Shown in pieces: positions 34,267 to 44,841 of a stretch of DNA of 64,000 nucleotides. Each line of letters opens with the position of its first letter. Position 1 is the stretch's first letter. The position numbers and the translations under genes are program-made. Source of the stretch: Narthecium ossifragum (lineage: Eukaryota; Streptophyta; Magnoliopsida; Dioscoreales; Nartheciaceae); the NCBI GenBank assembly GCA_963920575.1, contig OY986974.1, forward strand, positions 7,998,610 through 8,062,609, given 5' to 3'. The notes under the pieces are model-generated. The model was not told where the DNA came from and made no database searches. It was given only the letters and a program-made list of their open reading frames with translations.

Positions 34267-36570
34267 TGTGAGGACTCGTACCTCCAACCTGGTCCGACCG
34301 CGTTAGGTCGAGGGCCTGGGTTTGTGGTTTGGCTCGGTTGGCCTTGGGATGCGGTCGGTTGATCGCATCGCTGCTTTTGACCCCAGTGGCATTTTGGTAA
34401 ATATGCTCCCTGGTGGTCAGTTTCACACCTGCGTTGCACACATGGCCTTTGATTGATGTATGTGTTTGATTAGAACCTTTAGGGCGCTTCAGATCGGAAG
34501 ATCGGAGCTCGATCGGGAGAGATCGAATTGGACGGCTGTGATGGATTCCAGCTTTCTATTTAAACCCCCTTTCCTTTCTCTCTCTCTTTCTCTTCTTCTC
34601 CTCCTGCGTTCTCTTTCTCCTCTCTCTCCTGCGGCTGGGTGCTAGGGCATCGGAGGATGGATTTCGAGGAGCGGTTTCCAGCGATCGGACTTGGGGGATG
34701 CGTGGAGGAGCTGCCCTATCTCTCCAAGTAGGTGTTTCTACCTCGATCTTTGGATCGGGTTCTCCTAGGATAGGTTTAATGCTTGTTCGCTGTAGGAGTA
34801 CTTATTAGAATGCTGTGTAGTTCTTTGTGCATGTGTTATAGATGCTTTGAAGTATTCCTACCTCACGATTTCCGTATTCTAACGGCTGGATTTCCGTATT
34901 ATCGCCGTTTCGTCGGTTTTAGCCATTTTGACCTAGATAGGAGATTTATCCGTCAAAAATATGATTTCTTTGCACCGTTGGTTTCCCCATCATCTTTTAT
35001 GCATGCTTGCAAAGTTTCATTGATTTCCAACGTAATTTGATCCTTGAAATCCAAGAAATTGGATCGACCGTCAAGTGTTGATTCGCGTTTTTTGGGCCTG
35101 ACGATCGACCGTCGGATCGACCATCGCATCGACCGTCAGGCTCTGTCGGGATTTTGGCCTCCCACGGTCGATGGGTCGATCGACCGTGGGTCTTCTCTCT
35201 TTTCATCCCGCCTCACGGTCGACCGTCGGATCGACCGTCGCATCGTCCGTGAGGCTCTGTCTCATTTTGGGCTCCCCTCGGTCGATGGGCGGATCGACCG
35301 TGACATCGTCCGTGGGCCCTTGAGTATGATTTTCTGGCTTTTCTTGGACGGTTTTGATTGGTGATTAGTATCTAAACATGTTGGGAAGCATGTATATGGA
35401 TTTGATGAGGTTTTCAAAGGATTTCTATTGAGTTTGAGGATCGAATCGAGTATCTTCCTTTTTGGACGAATCTATGGTTTTGATTGCATTTAATACATGT
35501 TTGATGGTAGTTAAATGCTAAATAGCTTTGCTTAGATGTTGTTTGGTTAGCATAGTTATTATTTAGTTGAGGCCTTTGCTACGCTTACCCCTTGGCTAGC
35601 TGTAAGCTATGCCTAGCCCTGTATGATTAATGACATCTTGTTGCATGCTTACATCTCTTATCTTTGCCTGAGCATTGCATGCATCTTGATTGCATTAGAG
35701 GCATTTGAGGTTAGGCGGGCGATGGGTTGATCGCCGATCCGAGGCTCTCGGGAAGCTCGGATCTAGCCATTAGGACCGCGGCTGGGTAGTCAAGATTAGG
35801 GTGTGATCTTGGATCATCTGAATCTTTTGTGATTGAGGTTGCACGCTAGTTGACTCTGATCTTTGTCTTAGGTTTAGAGGTCGTGTTGGTCTCCCAAGGC
35901 CAAGTGCTAAGGATGGTTGCCGGTGCCCCTGACATGGTCCCCAGGCAGTGGCTTCCTGCTGGGTAAGGGTGATCCTACTGGTTCTGGTTCTCTGTTTCCT
36001 CCCAGCGTGTTTGGAGAATGTGTCCCAGCGTGGTCGGTTGAGAAGAGTAGGAGCCTTGGGGTAGTGGGCAGGGGTTGTGGAACCCCGTGGCATTCCTTAG
36101 ACTTGTGCGGGGAGACAACACTGTTGTTGTTTTCCTCCCTTCAGTGTGCCGTAGATTAGAACCCTACTGAGCTTATCGCTCACTCCTACCCGGGCTGCGT
36201 TTGCAGGTGTAGGCGCCAGTTCTTCTTCCGTAGAGCCGGCAGATCAGCTTTGGTGGCGCGACTACATCCAGAGGTGCTTGAGGTTGCTGGAGGATTATCT
36301 GTTGTACTTTGGCAGTTTTGTAAATTGTAAATATATTTGAGGAACTTGGAGATTATTGTGTATTTTTCTTTCATTGGAAGATTTGTATCAAATTTGAATC
36401 AGTACAACATGATGTTATGTAAATTGAATTTCTGTTTCACCTCTGGGATATATATATATTATTTAAGTTTTTCTTTAATTCCGCATTGTATCGCGCCAGC
36501 TGGAGATGAATAGTGTAGGTTTTCCCCTCACGCCTCAGCTCGGATGGGTTTTCTGGGTCGGGGTGTGACA
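34267..36570 (+). mobile_element. T1 3' LTR
   Basis: 2304 bp, uninterrupted. Compared with the 5' LTR it lacks several palindrome units (array 35060-35312 against 13364-13736). Ends GGGGTGTGACA, followed by TCCTC. Confidence 0.92.
35060..35312 (+). repeat. Contracted palindrome array in T1 3' LTR
   Basis: About four units remain. The first ~60 bp and a later ~100-bp stretch seen in the 5' LTR are absent, with breakpoints inside similar arms. Confidence 0.8.
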
Positions 36571-36575
36571 TCCTC

Positions 36576-36640
36576 GGCCCTAGACTTTACTACCCATCCT
36601 CAGTCCTAGACTTTACTACCCATCCTCAGTCATAGATCTA
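36576..36640. repeat. 26-bp minisatellite, right part
   Basis: Copies of CCTAGACTTTACTACC plus CATCCTCAG continue the array cut by T1 at 12534. Confidence 0.7.
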
Positions 36641-37225
36641 GATCCGAGCTAACCGAGAGCCTCAGATCGGCGAGTAACCCTAATCGCCCATGCTCTAGCC
36701 TTATGATTCTAATGTAATCAGATGCATGCAATGCTCAGGCATAGATAAAGAGATATAAGCATGCAACAGGATGACATCAATTATACAAGGTTGGGCATTG
36801 CCTGAAGCTAGCCAAAGGGTATACATACCAAGGGTCTAAAGCAATTAATAACTAACTAATACAACAATTATACAATAGCCTTCAGTGCACTCCGACACCT
36901 GACAGACTAAGGTTCCACAGTTACCCCGCGGGTATATGGTCTATAACTATAACAAATCAAATTTCGGCATTACAATGGCGCCCACAGTCGTCAACCGAAA
37001 AATGCTACAACGGGGATACAACCCTGGCCAACCAACAACAATAAGATAGATTAATAGTACGACGGGTTATGCCGCCGACGCACGCCGGCAATTAGCGGGG
37101 CTATTAATCAAAACAGTAAAACTATTTTAAGAATTCATGGCACACCTTTGGCCGATTTATACTAAACATTCATGGGGGTCGTCACTCCCCCGGTTACCCA
37201 TAAAGAGATAAAGCATTCACAAACT

Positions 37226-37238
37226 ATATATATATATA
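37226..37238. repeat. TA microsatellite split by the Helitron
   Basis: A TATATATATA run ends at 37238 and continues at 40489-40501. The Helitron sits between an A and a T within it. Confidence 0.75.
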
Positions 37239-37379
37239 TCTATTATATAAGGAAGGATGGTTTTTGAAATGTCCCCCCTATAAAACATAAAGAGTGGTCA
37301 GGATTTGCTTACAAACACATCCAATGGCTGTGATTCCATGATCAGCTTTAAGATCCGCAGCGAAAAATTCACTTCCGCC

Positions 37380-37890
37380 CAAATTTCCCGCCCAAACTTC
37401 TTTCTTCCTCCCACTCACACTCACCCACCAACCCACCCACCAATTCAAATTTCAACTCCCCTCCCCCTCTTCAGCTGAGAGAGAAAGAGGATGGGACGTG
37501 AGTCCCATCCGTTCCATCCCCCTCACCCTCCCCCGTCCCCTCTGCCTCTCACCCTCCCCCTTTACCACCCAAGCTCCCCTCTCCCCCGTCCCCTCTCCCT
37601 CCCCTCTCCCTCTCACCCTCAACCGCCCTCAGCCGCACCGCGCCGACCTCCCCCGACCTCCTCTCCCCACAGTGACCTTGCTCGACCTCACCCTCAGTTG
37701 CGCCGTCGCCGGTCGCCCAACCCGCCCCCCACGCCTTCGCCAAGACCACACCGTCGCCAAGATCCCAGCCGGCGCCAAGATCCACGCCGGCGCCAAGACC
37801 TTGCCCAAGGTAGAGTTCCCCTCACCACCTCCTCTCCCCACGGCGACCTTGCCCGAGCTCGCACTCAGCCGCGCCGACGCCGACCTCCCC
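37380..37890 (+). other. GC-rich, proline-codon-rich segment in the Helitron, possible captured gene 5' end
   Basis: Starts with a UTR-like pyrimidine-rich stretch (CTTCTTTCTTCCTCCCACTC) and an ATG near 37491, then dense CCN/CTN codons in more than one open frame. I recognise no protein family. Helitrons often capture promoters and first exons, so this may be a captured 5' region; low-complexity DNA is equally possible. It is cut at 37891 by an LTR. Confidence 0.35.
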
Positions 37891-39304
37891 TGTCGCGCCC
37901 CGACCCGCGAAAGCCCAACCGGGGCAGGCGACGCGAACCGGAACCTAACCAACGCGAAAAAAGAACGGCGAGGGTTCCCTCTAACCTATTGGTCTTCCTA
38001 ACAGTTCACCAAAGCACCCTCAATTAAAACAACAAAAATATTAATGAAGCCTCGAACCACGGATTAAAACTCAATGTGATTTAAAATACAAAACCTCGGA
38101 GAGGGGAAGATTCAAAGTACAACATCACTCCCGTAGGAGACTAACTAACATAAGGGTAAAAGCAGTAAATATCGCTACCTCTCAAAAGCCACCAGGCGCC
38201 GCCGCACCGCCGTCCAACTGCCCAGTAGGGGCCACAGAGGAAGAACTGACGCCTGCACCTGCAAAACGCAGCCCGGGTAGGTGTGAACACTAAGCTCAGT
38301 AGGGATCTACACTACGACACACAGAAGGAAGAGGGAAACGCAACAGTGTCGCCCTTAAATAGGACCTGGGTGTATACAGGGGTCCCATAACCCCACCGCG
38401 TGTCCCTGAGGCCCCGATCATGATCTTCCAGCCGGGCTGGCCACATGTCGGGTCACACTCAGTAGCAGGAAACGGCACTGCTGACTCTCAACAGGACACT
38501 GAACACTATTTGGTGGGAAGAGACACCACTGAGTAGGCAAAACATCTACTCAAGAGTTTTAAGAAAAGCCAGACACCGGCTACACCTCAGATCCGACTCG
38601 AGGCCGACACGACCTCTACAATCATCAAGCAACAAGTGTGCCAGTCATCTAAGCCTATCATCGAATCGACTGGACACCACCATTCAAACTGAGTCCAAAC
38701 TACCCAACCTCGGTCCTAGGACTAAGTCCGAGCTTCCAGCCTCGGGACGGCGACCCAAAGATCACCCACGCCCTAATCAATGCAACTAATGCACACAACA
38801 ACAATGCATGCTATGACATACACATATAATAAGAAAGGCATGCAACAGTATGTCGAGCATCATATAAGTCTACTGTATCGCTGCCGCGGTACTACCAACC
38901 GCTGCCAGCCGATCCGCAGCGGCTCCCGGCATTACGACGGTACCGCGACCGTCAACCGCGGACTCCTGCAACGGGAAGCAACCCTGAAAACGAAGAAGAA
39001 CAATAAACAATATAATATTATATTCCGAAATATAATATTATATTCAAACACTCAAAACCACCACTTAGGGGCTAATTGATCCCGTCGATCTGACATCCAA
39101 ACAACGTTGGATTCAAGATCCAACTTAGCCACCAGTAGGTGAATATCCTCGGCTCATCATATCCAAAATTCATCATCATCCAACGGTTGGATTAACGGGA
39201 AAACGCTAATCAAAATCGTTAATCAAACTAACTTACCCATTAATTGCTGCAACGCAGCCCTTCAGTAAACAAATCATAAGAAATCGTAGACAAATCAGAC
39301 AATT
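37891..39304 (-). mobile_element. LTR C (same subfamily as L1 and B), right end lost in gap
   Basis: Starts TGTCGCGCCCCGACC, matching the outer ends of L1 and B, and follows their middle region (AAACGCAGCCCGGGTAGG, AGCTCAGTAGGGA). The expected GGGTCCTCACA end is not seen before the N run or after it, so solo status and TSD cannot be checked. Confidence 0.7.
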
Positions 39305-39504
39305 NNNNNNNNNNNNNNNNNNNNNNNNNNNNNNNNNNNNNNNNNNNNNNNNNNNNNNNNNNNNNNNNNNNNNNNNNNNNNNNNNNNNNNNNNNNNNNNN
39401 NNNNNNNNNNNNNNNNNNNNNNNNNNNNNNNNNNNNNNNNNNNNNNNNNNNNNNNNNNNNNNNNNNNNNNNNNNNNNNNNNNNNNNNNNNNNNNNNNNNN
39501 NNNN
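39305..39504. other. Assembly gap (200 N)
   Basis: An exactly 200-base N run, so probably a placeholder of arbitrary size. The right end of LTR C and unknown Helitron sequence fall here. Confidence 0.98.
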
Positions 39505-39651
39505 TTTTGGACAATAAATAACCTAGCAGTTTTTTTCCATTAATTTATTTTGACATATTGGTGATTTAACATGATATTAGAAGAGAGTTTAAATCATAAT
39601 TCCATATGAGTATGTTTGTTCACTTATTCAGTTATTCCTATTAGATGAGAG

Positions 39652-39850
39652 TAGGGGTGGCAATCCGGGTCACGACCCGCGAACCTGACCTGACCCAACT
39701 CGAAATAAACGGGTTTGGGTTTAGTGTTATCGGGTTCAGGTCATGAACGGTCGACCCGTTTATGACCCGTGATTAAATGGGTCGGGTCGGGTTGACCCAC
39801 GGGTTAGACGGGTCAACCCATTTACCCGTTTAATGTCAGCCTGTTGGAGA
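39652..39850 (+). mobile_element. hAT-like terminus with GGGTCGGGTC subterminal repeats
   Basis: TAGGGGTGGCAA is the usual start of many plant hAT elements and is followed by many ACCCGAC/GGGTCGGG motifs on both strands. A second cluster of the same motifs is at 40355-40440, probably the other end, but the terminal inverted TTGCCACCCCTA is missing, so the copy is truncated. Confidence 0.5.
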
Positions 39851-39929
39851 CGACGACTGCCTCGACCCAAGGATGGAGGTGGCGCTCTGCGGGCGGATCT
39901 AGCCAGTAAACGGTCGAAGGAGGGTTGCG

Positions 39930-40330
39930 GTGGATAGAGGGTGTCAGATCTGGAGTTGGGTAGTGCAGGCGACGTCAGGGGTGGCCGCGCGTCGGTGGAC
40001 TGGAGAGGGGGAGGGGGTCATTGGAGTGGAGAGACGTCGGGGGTGGCCGCACGTCGGTGGAGTGGAGAGACGTCGGGGTGGCCGCACGTTGGTGGAGTGG
40101 AGAGGGGGAGGGGGTCGGTGGAGTGGAGAGACGTCGGGGGTGGCCGCGCATCGGGTGGCCGCGCATCGGTGGAGTGGAGAGGGGGAGGGGGGTTGCCGTG
40201 GGTGGCCGCAGCTTCACCGGAGAAGGAGGGAAGGAGTGGGTTGGGGCCCTTGCGAGGTAGCTCAGGAGGAAGGAGGAGAAGGCGGGTGGACCGGTGGAGG
40301 AATGGAGAGAGAGAGAGAGAGTTTTATCCG
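39930..40330. repeat. GTGGAGTGGAGAG / GTCGGGGGTGGCCGC tandem array
   Basis: Repeated short G-rich phrases (GGCCGCGC(A/G)TCGGTGG, GTGGAGTGGAGAG) followed by GA repeats. Open frames here are repeat artefacts. Confidence 0.65.
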
Positions 40331-40721
40331 TGGAGAGAGAGAGAGAGAGTTTTATTCGGGTTGATAAACCGGACCCGTTTAATAAACGGGTCGGGTTTAG
40401 CCTTTATTAGACGGGTCAATACCCGACCCGACCCGTTTAATACAAAATAAATTATAATATCCGTGGCGTAGGCACGGGCATTTACTAGTATATATATATA
40501 TAGCATGCTTATCGAGAAACTGTTTGAAAATTGGTAGAAATTGATAAACCGATTCGAAATACAACTTATAGCGTAATCCGGAGATAAACCCATCAAAATC
40601 AGGATAAAAATAATATAATACTAACTGACTATCATCGGGAAAGCCCCACGAGAATACCGGGTCGAAAGGAAATCGAAAACATCGAATTCGGATCAAAATT
40701 AACAATCAACATATAGGAGAT

Positions 40722-41035
40722 CGATCTTCTTACCTAAGAAGATCGATCTTTTATACGAGTGTTATCTGCCTTAAGGAAGAGATCGATCTTCACCCAAGAG
40801 AAGATCGATCTTTCCTAAGAGAGTCCTCTGTCTGGGAAAGAAGAGATCGATATTCATGTCATGAAGATCGATCTTTCCCAAACTAAGGTTCTGTCTGGGA
40901 AAGAAGAGACCGATCTTCATACCATGAAGATCGATCTTCCTTAAGTGCTCCCTCCGTCAAAGATGATAGAACACCAACACATAAAAGATCGATCTCAAAA
41001 GATCGATCTCCTACCAGGGAAGATCGATCCTTTAT
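40722..41035 (-). repeat. GATCGATC palindrome array in S1
   Basis: About twelve cores of the form AGATCGATCTTC, mostly in pairs separated by 10-20 bp, downstream of the minus-strand TATA box (41710-41718), thus in the LTR leader. Confidence 0.85.
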
Positions 41036-41657
41036 ATGTCGGCAGCCAAGGTGAATAGTGTCCGAAATCAAATTTCTTTGATTTGATCTATCAAAATGTA
41101 TGGAAATCAAACCAAATTGGGCTGAGGTGTGAAATTGGATGTGGGGAATCTAATGGCACCAAGAAATTCATGTTTGGATGATCAAATCCTTAGGATTAAA
41201 TCAAATTGCCAGGAAGCCGACGAAACTGACGAAAAAACTTAATTCGATGGATTTGATCTATCAAATAGTGATGGAATCCATTCAAAATTTGCAAGAAGGT
41301 CTATCTAATGGTGGGGTTGATGCTCTAAAAACCAAACTCAGATCATGAAATATCATATCTGAGTCCGACGACTTCGAAAAACTAACCAAAATACGGAATT
41401 CGACCGAAAGAATACAAAAACACAACCATCACTAGTTTCTAAACATGCCATTGAGCTAGAATACACAAAACCATAGCATTCCAATACACACAACAGCCAC
41501 AACTTACAAAAATGCGATCCTAGAGTTACTGGTTCACCAGAATCGGGTAGAAACACCTACATGTAGCAACAAGCAGGCGATCTACGAATCCCTCGCCTCC
41601 GATCCACTCAGATCCGCGCCGAAAAGCCACAGTCCAAACTCCAGCCGGTAGCCAAGG

Positions 41658-41718
41658 GGAGAGAGAAAGAAGAGAAGAGAAAGAAAGAGAAGAGAGAGAA
41701 AAGAAAGGGCTATTTATA
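41658..41718 (-). promoter_or_regulatory. S1 LTR promoter: TATA box and pyrimidine patch
   Basis: Minus strand: TATAAATAG at 41710-41718 followed by a long CT-rich run, the same layout as in T1. Confidence 0.5.
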
Positions 41719-42006
41719 GATATCATAACCGATCTCGATCGTCCGATTGGATCTTTCCCGATCGAGCTCCGATCTTCCGATCGGGAGCACCCCTAAGCTC
41801 CTAATCAATCATATACATCAATCCAAGATAGTGTGTGCAATGCAGGTGCAAAACCGACTGCCAGGGAGCAATTTTACCAAATTGCCCCTGGGTCAAAAAC
41901 AACCATACAATCATCCGATCGTATCCGACGCGGAACCAATCCAACAGGAAACGGCTCTCGACCTACACGGTCGAGCCAGGTTAGAGGAACAGGTCCTCAC
42001 ACCGAC

Positions 42007-42880
42007 GTCCGACGGGCATTGCTCACTGCCGATCCAAGCCCGGCGAAGCCTCAACCCCCAGATCTGACCATCCGCGAGCTCGTCGTCTTGGAATTTGGCG
42101 TGTACCTGGGTTGAAGCAAGCGCTCCCTCGACCTCATCCGTGACTCAGCGTTGACGTTGTGGGTTGGAGCCAATTTTTTTTTTTTAAAATGCCAAAATGC
42201 ATGCTACGTTCATGCATGTATGTTCCTCCTCGGGACGAAGGCCTCGAAACGCTCGTTGTTCATGATCGAGGCAAAGGCTCGAGGGGTTCAACGAACGTGA
42301 GGGAGATGGAGGCTCGAGAGCTCGATGGCGTCATCGAGTGAGGCCCTCGAGGTTGCTTTTCACTCAATGTCTCCAATAGTATGATTAAGAACACGTAGGG
42401 GTATGGGATGGTAAGGGGTGATCTCGCTGGCCACTGGCGTGGTGTAGTACAATGACCAAAGTTTGTGACACGCCGAGCTTTCTCATAAGCGCAGGTACCG
42501 GGTCTCTTGCCTGGTCTCGGCTCCTCCTTAGCCAAATCTATGGCTAGATCGAGAGATACATTTAGGGTTTTAGGAGAAGCACCCTAGGTATTCGACGAGG
42601 AAGGCTCAAACCGGAGGAGAGAGACGGATGAGGGAGAGGATTACCTCGCAGCTTCCTCTATAGTTGGTCGGCTATCCTTGGGGGATCCAAGCCTTAGAGA
42701 ACGTGGCAGCGGTGATGAGGTGGTGGAGGGGAGCACGTCAGCCAAGGGGGACGCCGGGGACTTGGGGTTGGACGACAAAGGCTTGGATGGCAGCGGATGG
42801 CGGAGGGCGGTGGTGGAGAAAGGATCCGGCGGTAGGGAAGGGAAGAGAAGGTGGCTGGTGGAGTTGGTGGAATTAGGTTA
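42007..42880. other. Unassigned GC-rich flank of the nested stack
   Basis: Continues the sequence interrupted at 11749 by S1. It contains a T-run (42172-42184), CTCGAGG-rich phrases (42240-42355) and short open frames. No gene was recognised. Confidence 0.4.
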
Positions 42881-43327
42881 CATCTACTCCTAAGATTATT
42901 CTACTAATAACTCTACTTTATTTATCATAATTCGTCCATAACCTAATACAAACTATAAAGGTCCTTTTATAGAGGCCTTGAGAGAGTTCTAATCAGACTA
43001 GACAACCTTCTTGCTTAAATCAGTAAGTAATAAGACTTTCCTACTAAGACTGAATCATAACTCAAACTTCCTAATAACTTGGACTCATAATAAAAACTAA
43101 CAAAGCAAAGTATAAACTAAACTCAAATTAGGAAATCAACTAGGAAAGTAATTAAAAAACTAACTAAGGAATAACCAGCTAGGAATAGGATTCATTTTGG
43201 CTGGTTGGGCTTAGGACGCCCAAAAGGACGTGGGTCCCACTTAACCTTGACCATGGATCCGCCCATGCTTGGGTTTGGGCACGCATCTGGTATGGGCTGG
43301 TTCGGTGGTGGTTGAACTCATAACAGT
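42600..43327 (-). mobile_element. Candidate LTR with promoter
   Basis: Read on the minus strand, a purine tract (GAGGGGCAAAC) is followed by TGTTATGAGTTC at 43327. Further on come a TATA box (CTATAAAAGG, ~42970) and an AATAAA about 50 bp later, the order of U3, TATA and polyadenylation signal in an LTR. The far end and any TSD are not defined. Confidence 0.4.
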
Positions 43328-43394
43328 TTGCCCCTCGGGTCAAACGGAAAATTCACCGTGACCATTGGGTTAGCCATTGGGACGATGGAGGTGC

Positions 43395-43665
43395 ACTCAG
43401 AGTCGACGTAGTCGTTAGTGTTGTTGATGTTGTCATCGTCCTCATCGATGCCGCCGCCATCATCATTGATGATGTCATCGTCGTCGTTGATGATAGCGTT
43501 GTTGTCAAAGTTGCTGATGCCTCCCTCGTCATCGTCGATGTTGCCGTCGTCATTTTTGATGACGCCGCTTTCGTTGAAGTTATCGATGCCGCCACGGTCG
43601 TCGTCGTCGATGGTGCTGGCGTCTCTGACGCCGTCGATGCCATCGTCATGAATGTCGTCGATGTA
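43395..43665. repeat. Degenerate GATGxxGTCGTCATC array
   Basis: A run of imperfect 15-21-bp units built of GAT, GTC, ATC and GCC triplets, open in several frames. The minus-frame product is almost entirely S, T, M and A, typical of repeat translation rather than a conserved protein. Confidence 0.7.
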
Positions 43666-44137
43666 TTCACCCTTGGTCTGCTGCCCCCGAGCTCGAGCTG
43701 ATCCTTCATCACAAGTTTTGGATATGCTTCAATGATGATGACCATCTCCTTTGTTGACTATTACGGCTCCTCCGAGATGAGTGACCATGTTTGGGTTATT
43801 GTTATGGTTTGGGAGATTTGGTTGGAGGGATGTTTCTGCGCAGTCGTCTTCCAAAATGTTCTGGACTTGGTGAGAATGGCCGTCGTGAGGGTGTCTACTA
43901 CTTGTTTTAGCTGCTTCTTGAGCATATCCCCTATTCCATCTATAGTTTTCTATAACACAGTGGCGGTTTCTTGCTCCTATCTCTGCCAAGAATCATCGAC
44001 GTGCTTGTCAACGGTTGAGGACGAATATCGTGGGTTTTGGTCGGGTTGTTGATTGTTAGGATCATATCGGTCATGGGACCGACGATCATACACTTAGATG
44101 TCATTTTTTGTCTCCCACTATGATCGCCAAAACTTGT

Positions 44138-44841
44138 TCCCTGAAAAAAGAGAACAAACATAGATTGCGCCCAGGGTGGTCACCAAGCACGTGAGGTGTG
44201 CCAACCGCAGGGAAGATCAGAAGGAAGATGTGTTCTACCATGCCTCAATTAAAAGGACTTTTCGAAGTTCTAAATTTAAGACTATGTTATGGTTGCGACT
44301 ACTCTTATGAAAGATTGAAGACTACTCCTACTCCTAACAGATTAATAGTTACTCCTGCTCATTTGTAGAGTAAGGCTATGCTATTCCTAGGTAGAAAGAC
44401 TACTGGTTATGCTACTCCTAGATAGAAGAAGTACTGATAATAAAGAGAATTCATTGATTGGGTTGTGTTCGTATTACAATTCTCTTCTTTCATAAGATAT
44501 TTATACAACCTCTCAAGAGAATAACTTCTCATGATCCCATGACCTCTGATGGTTGCCCCCCATGATATCATATTGCTGCCCCATGAGTTCTGGCAGTTGC
44601 CCTCCATGATCAGCGACGGTTGAGTCCATCATGTCCCAATTTTGACCCTTTTTTTTACCCTCAAAATATGCCAATTTTTTACGGTAACAATCACATATAT
44701 GATTCCAAACCACCCGAACTGCCATATTGATCCACTGTGATTATTGATCCAAAGCAAGAAAGCATTAGTATCAATCACATGATTGTATAAGTTTTTGTAG
44801 CTGCTCTTTATAAAGTTGTACACATTATGTATTGTCTAACA
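44138..44841 (-). mobile_element. Candidate LTR and primer-binding-like site
   Basis: On the minus strand TGTTAGACAATAC (44841) to ...CAGGGAACA (~44140), with TATAAATATC at about 44505. TTGGCGATCATAGTGGGAG follows, in the position and style of a Ty3 primer-binding site. A short N-terminal frame (MTSKCMIVGP...) follows. No coding pol is present. Confidence 0.42.

Larger units (their letters stand above)
12535..36570 (+). mobile_element. Tekay/Del-like LTR retrotransposon T1 (host to R1)
   Basis: Flanked by TCCTC (12530-12534 and 36571-36575). The 5' LTR is 12535-14343 plus 29371-30006 (about 2.45 kb, split by R1). The internal region is 30007-34266 and the 3' LTR is 34267-36570 (2304 bp). The LTRs begin TGTGAGGACTCG and end TGTGACA. 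The primer-binding site matches initiator tRNA-Met, and a polypurine tract precedes the 3' LTR. The internal region is only about 4.3 kb and its coding content is badly decayed, so this copy could move only with help from another element. Long LTRs, a tRNA-Met site and Del-like RT remnants support the Tekay/Del lineage. Confidence 0.88.
37239..40488 (+). mobile_element. Non-autonomous Helitron in S1
   Basis: The 5' end is TCTATTATATAAGG at 37239 after host A. The 3' end has a stem-loop CCGTGGCGTAGGCACGGG (40461-40478), then ATTTACTAG (ending 40488) before host T. It lies in a TA microsatellite, with no target duplication, as expected for Helitrons. There is no Rep/helicase gene. Contents are a GC-rich captured segment, an LTR (C), a 200-bp sequence gap and hAT-like repeats. 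Confidence 0.8.
11750..42001 (-). mobile_element. Solo LTR S1 (Tekay/Del-like), split by T1 and a Helitron
   Basis: Begins TGTCACACCCCG and ends GGTCCTCACA, flanked by the direct repeat CCGAC (11745-11749 and 42002-42006). The LTR itself is in three pieces: 11750-12534, 36576-37238 and 40489-42001 (about 2.96 kb). The rest is later insertion. No internal region or primer-binding site adjoins either end, so it is a solo LTR left by LTR-LTR recombination. TATA box (minus) near 41710. Confidence 0.85.

Noticed and set aside
37491..38027. Proline-rich open frame presented as a gene
   Set aside because: Runs from low-complexity DNA straight into LTR C at 37891 and overlaps a second open frame, so it is not a real full-length protein.
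39233..39514. Open frame crossing the N run
   Set aside because: Artefact of reading unknown bases as codons.
43353..43745. 130-residue Ser/Thr/Met-rich open frame
   Set aside because: Derived from the triplet-type repeat, open in more than one frame, with no conserved motif.
42600..44841. One complete LTR retrotransposon made of the two LTR candidates
   Set aside because: The two candidate LTRs do not match each other in start or content and no shared target duplication was found, so they are listed separately at low confidence.
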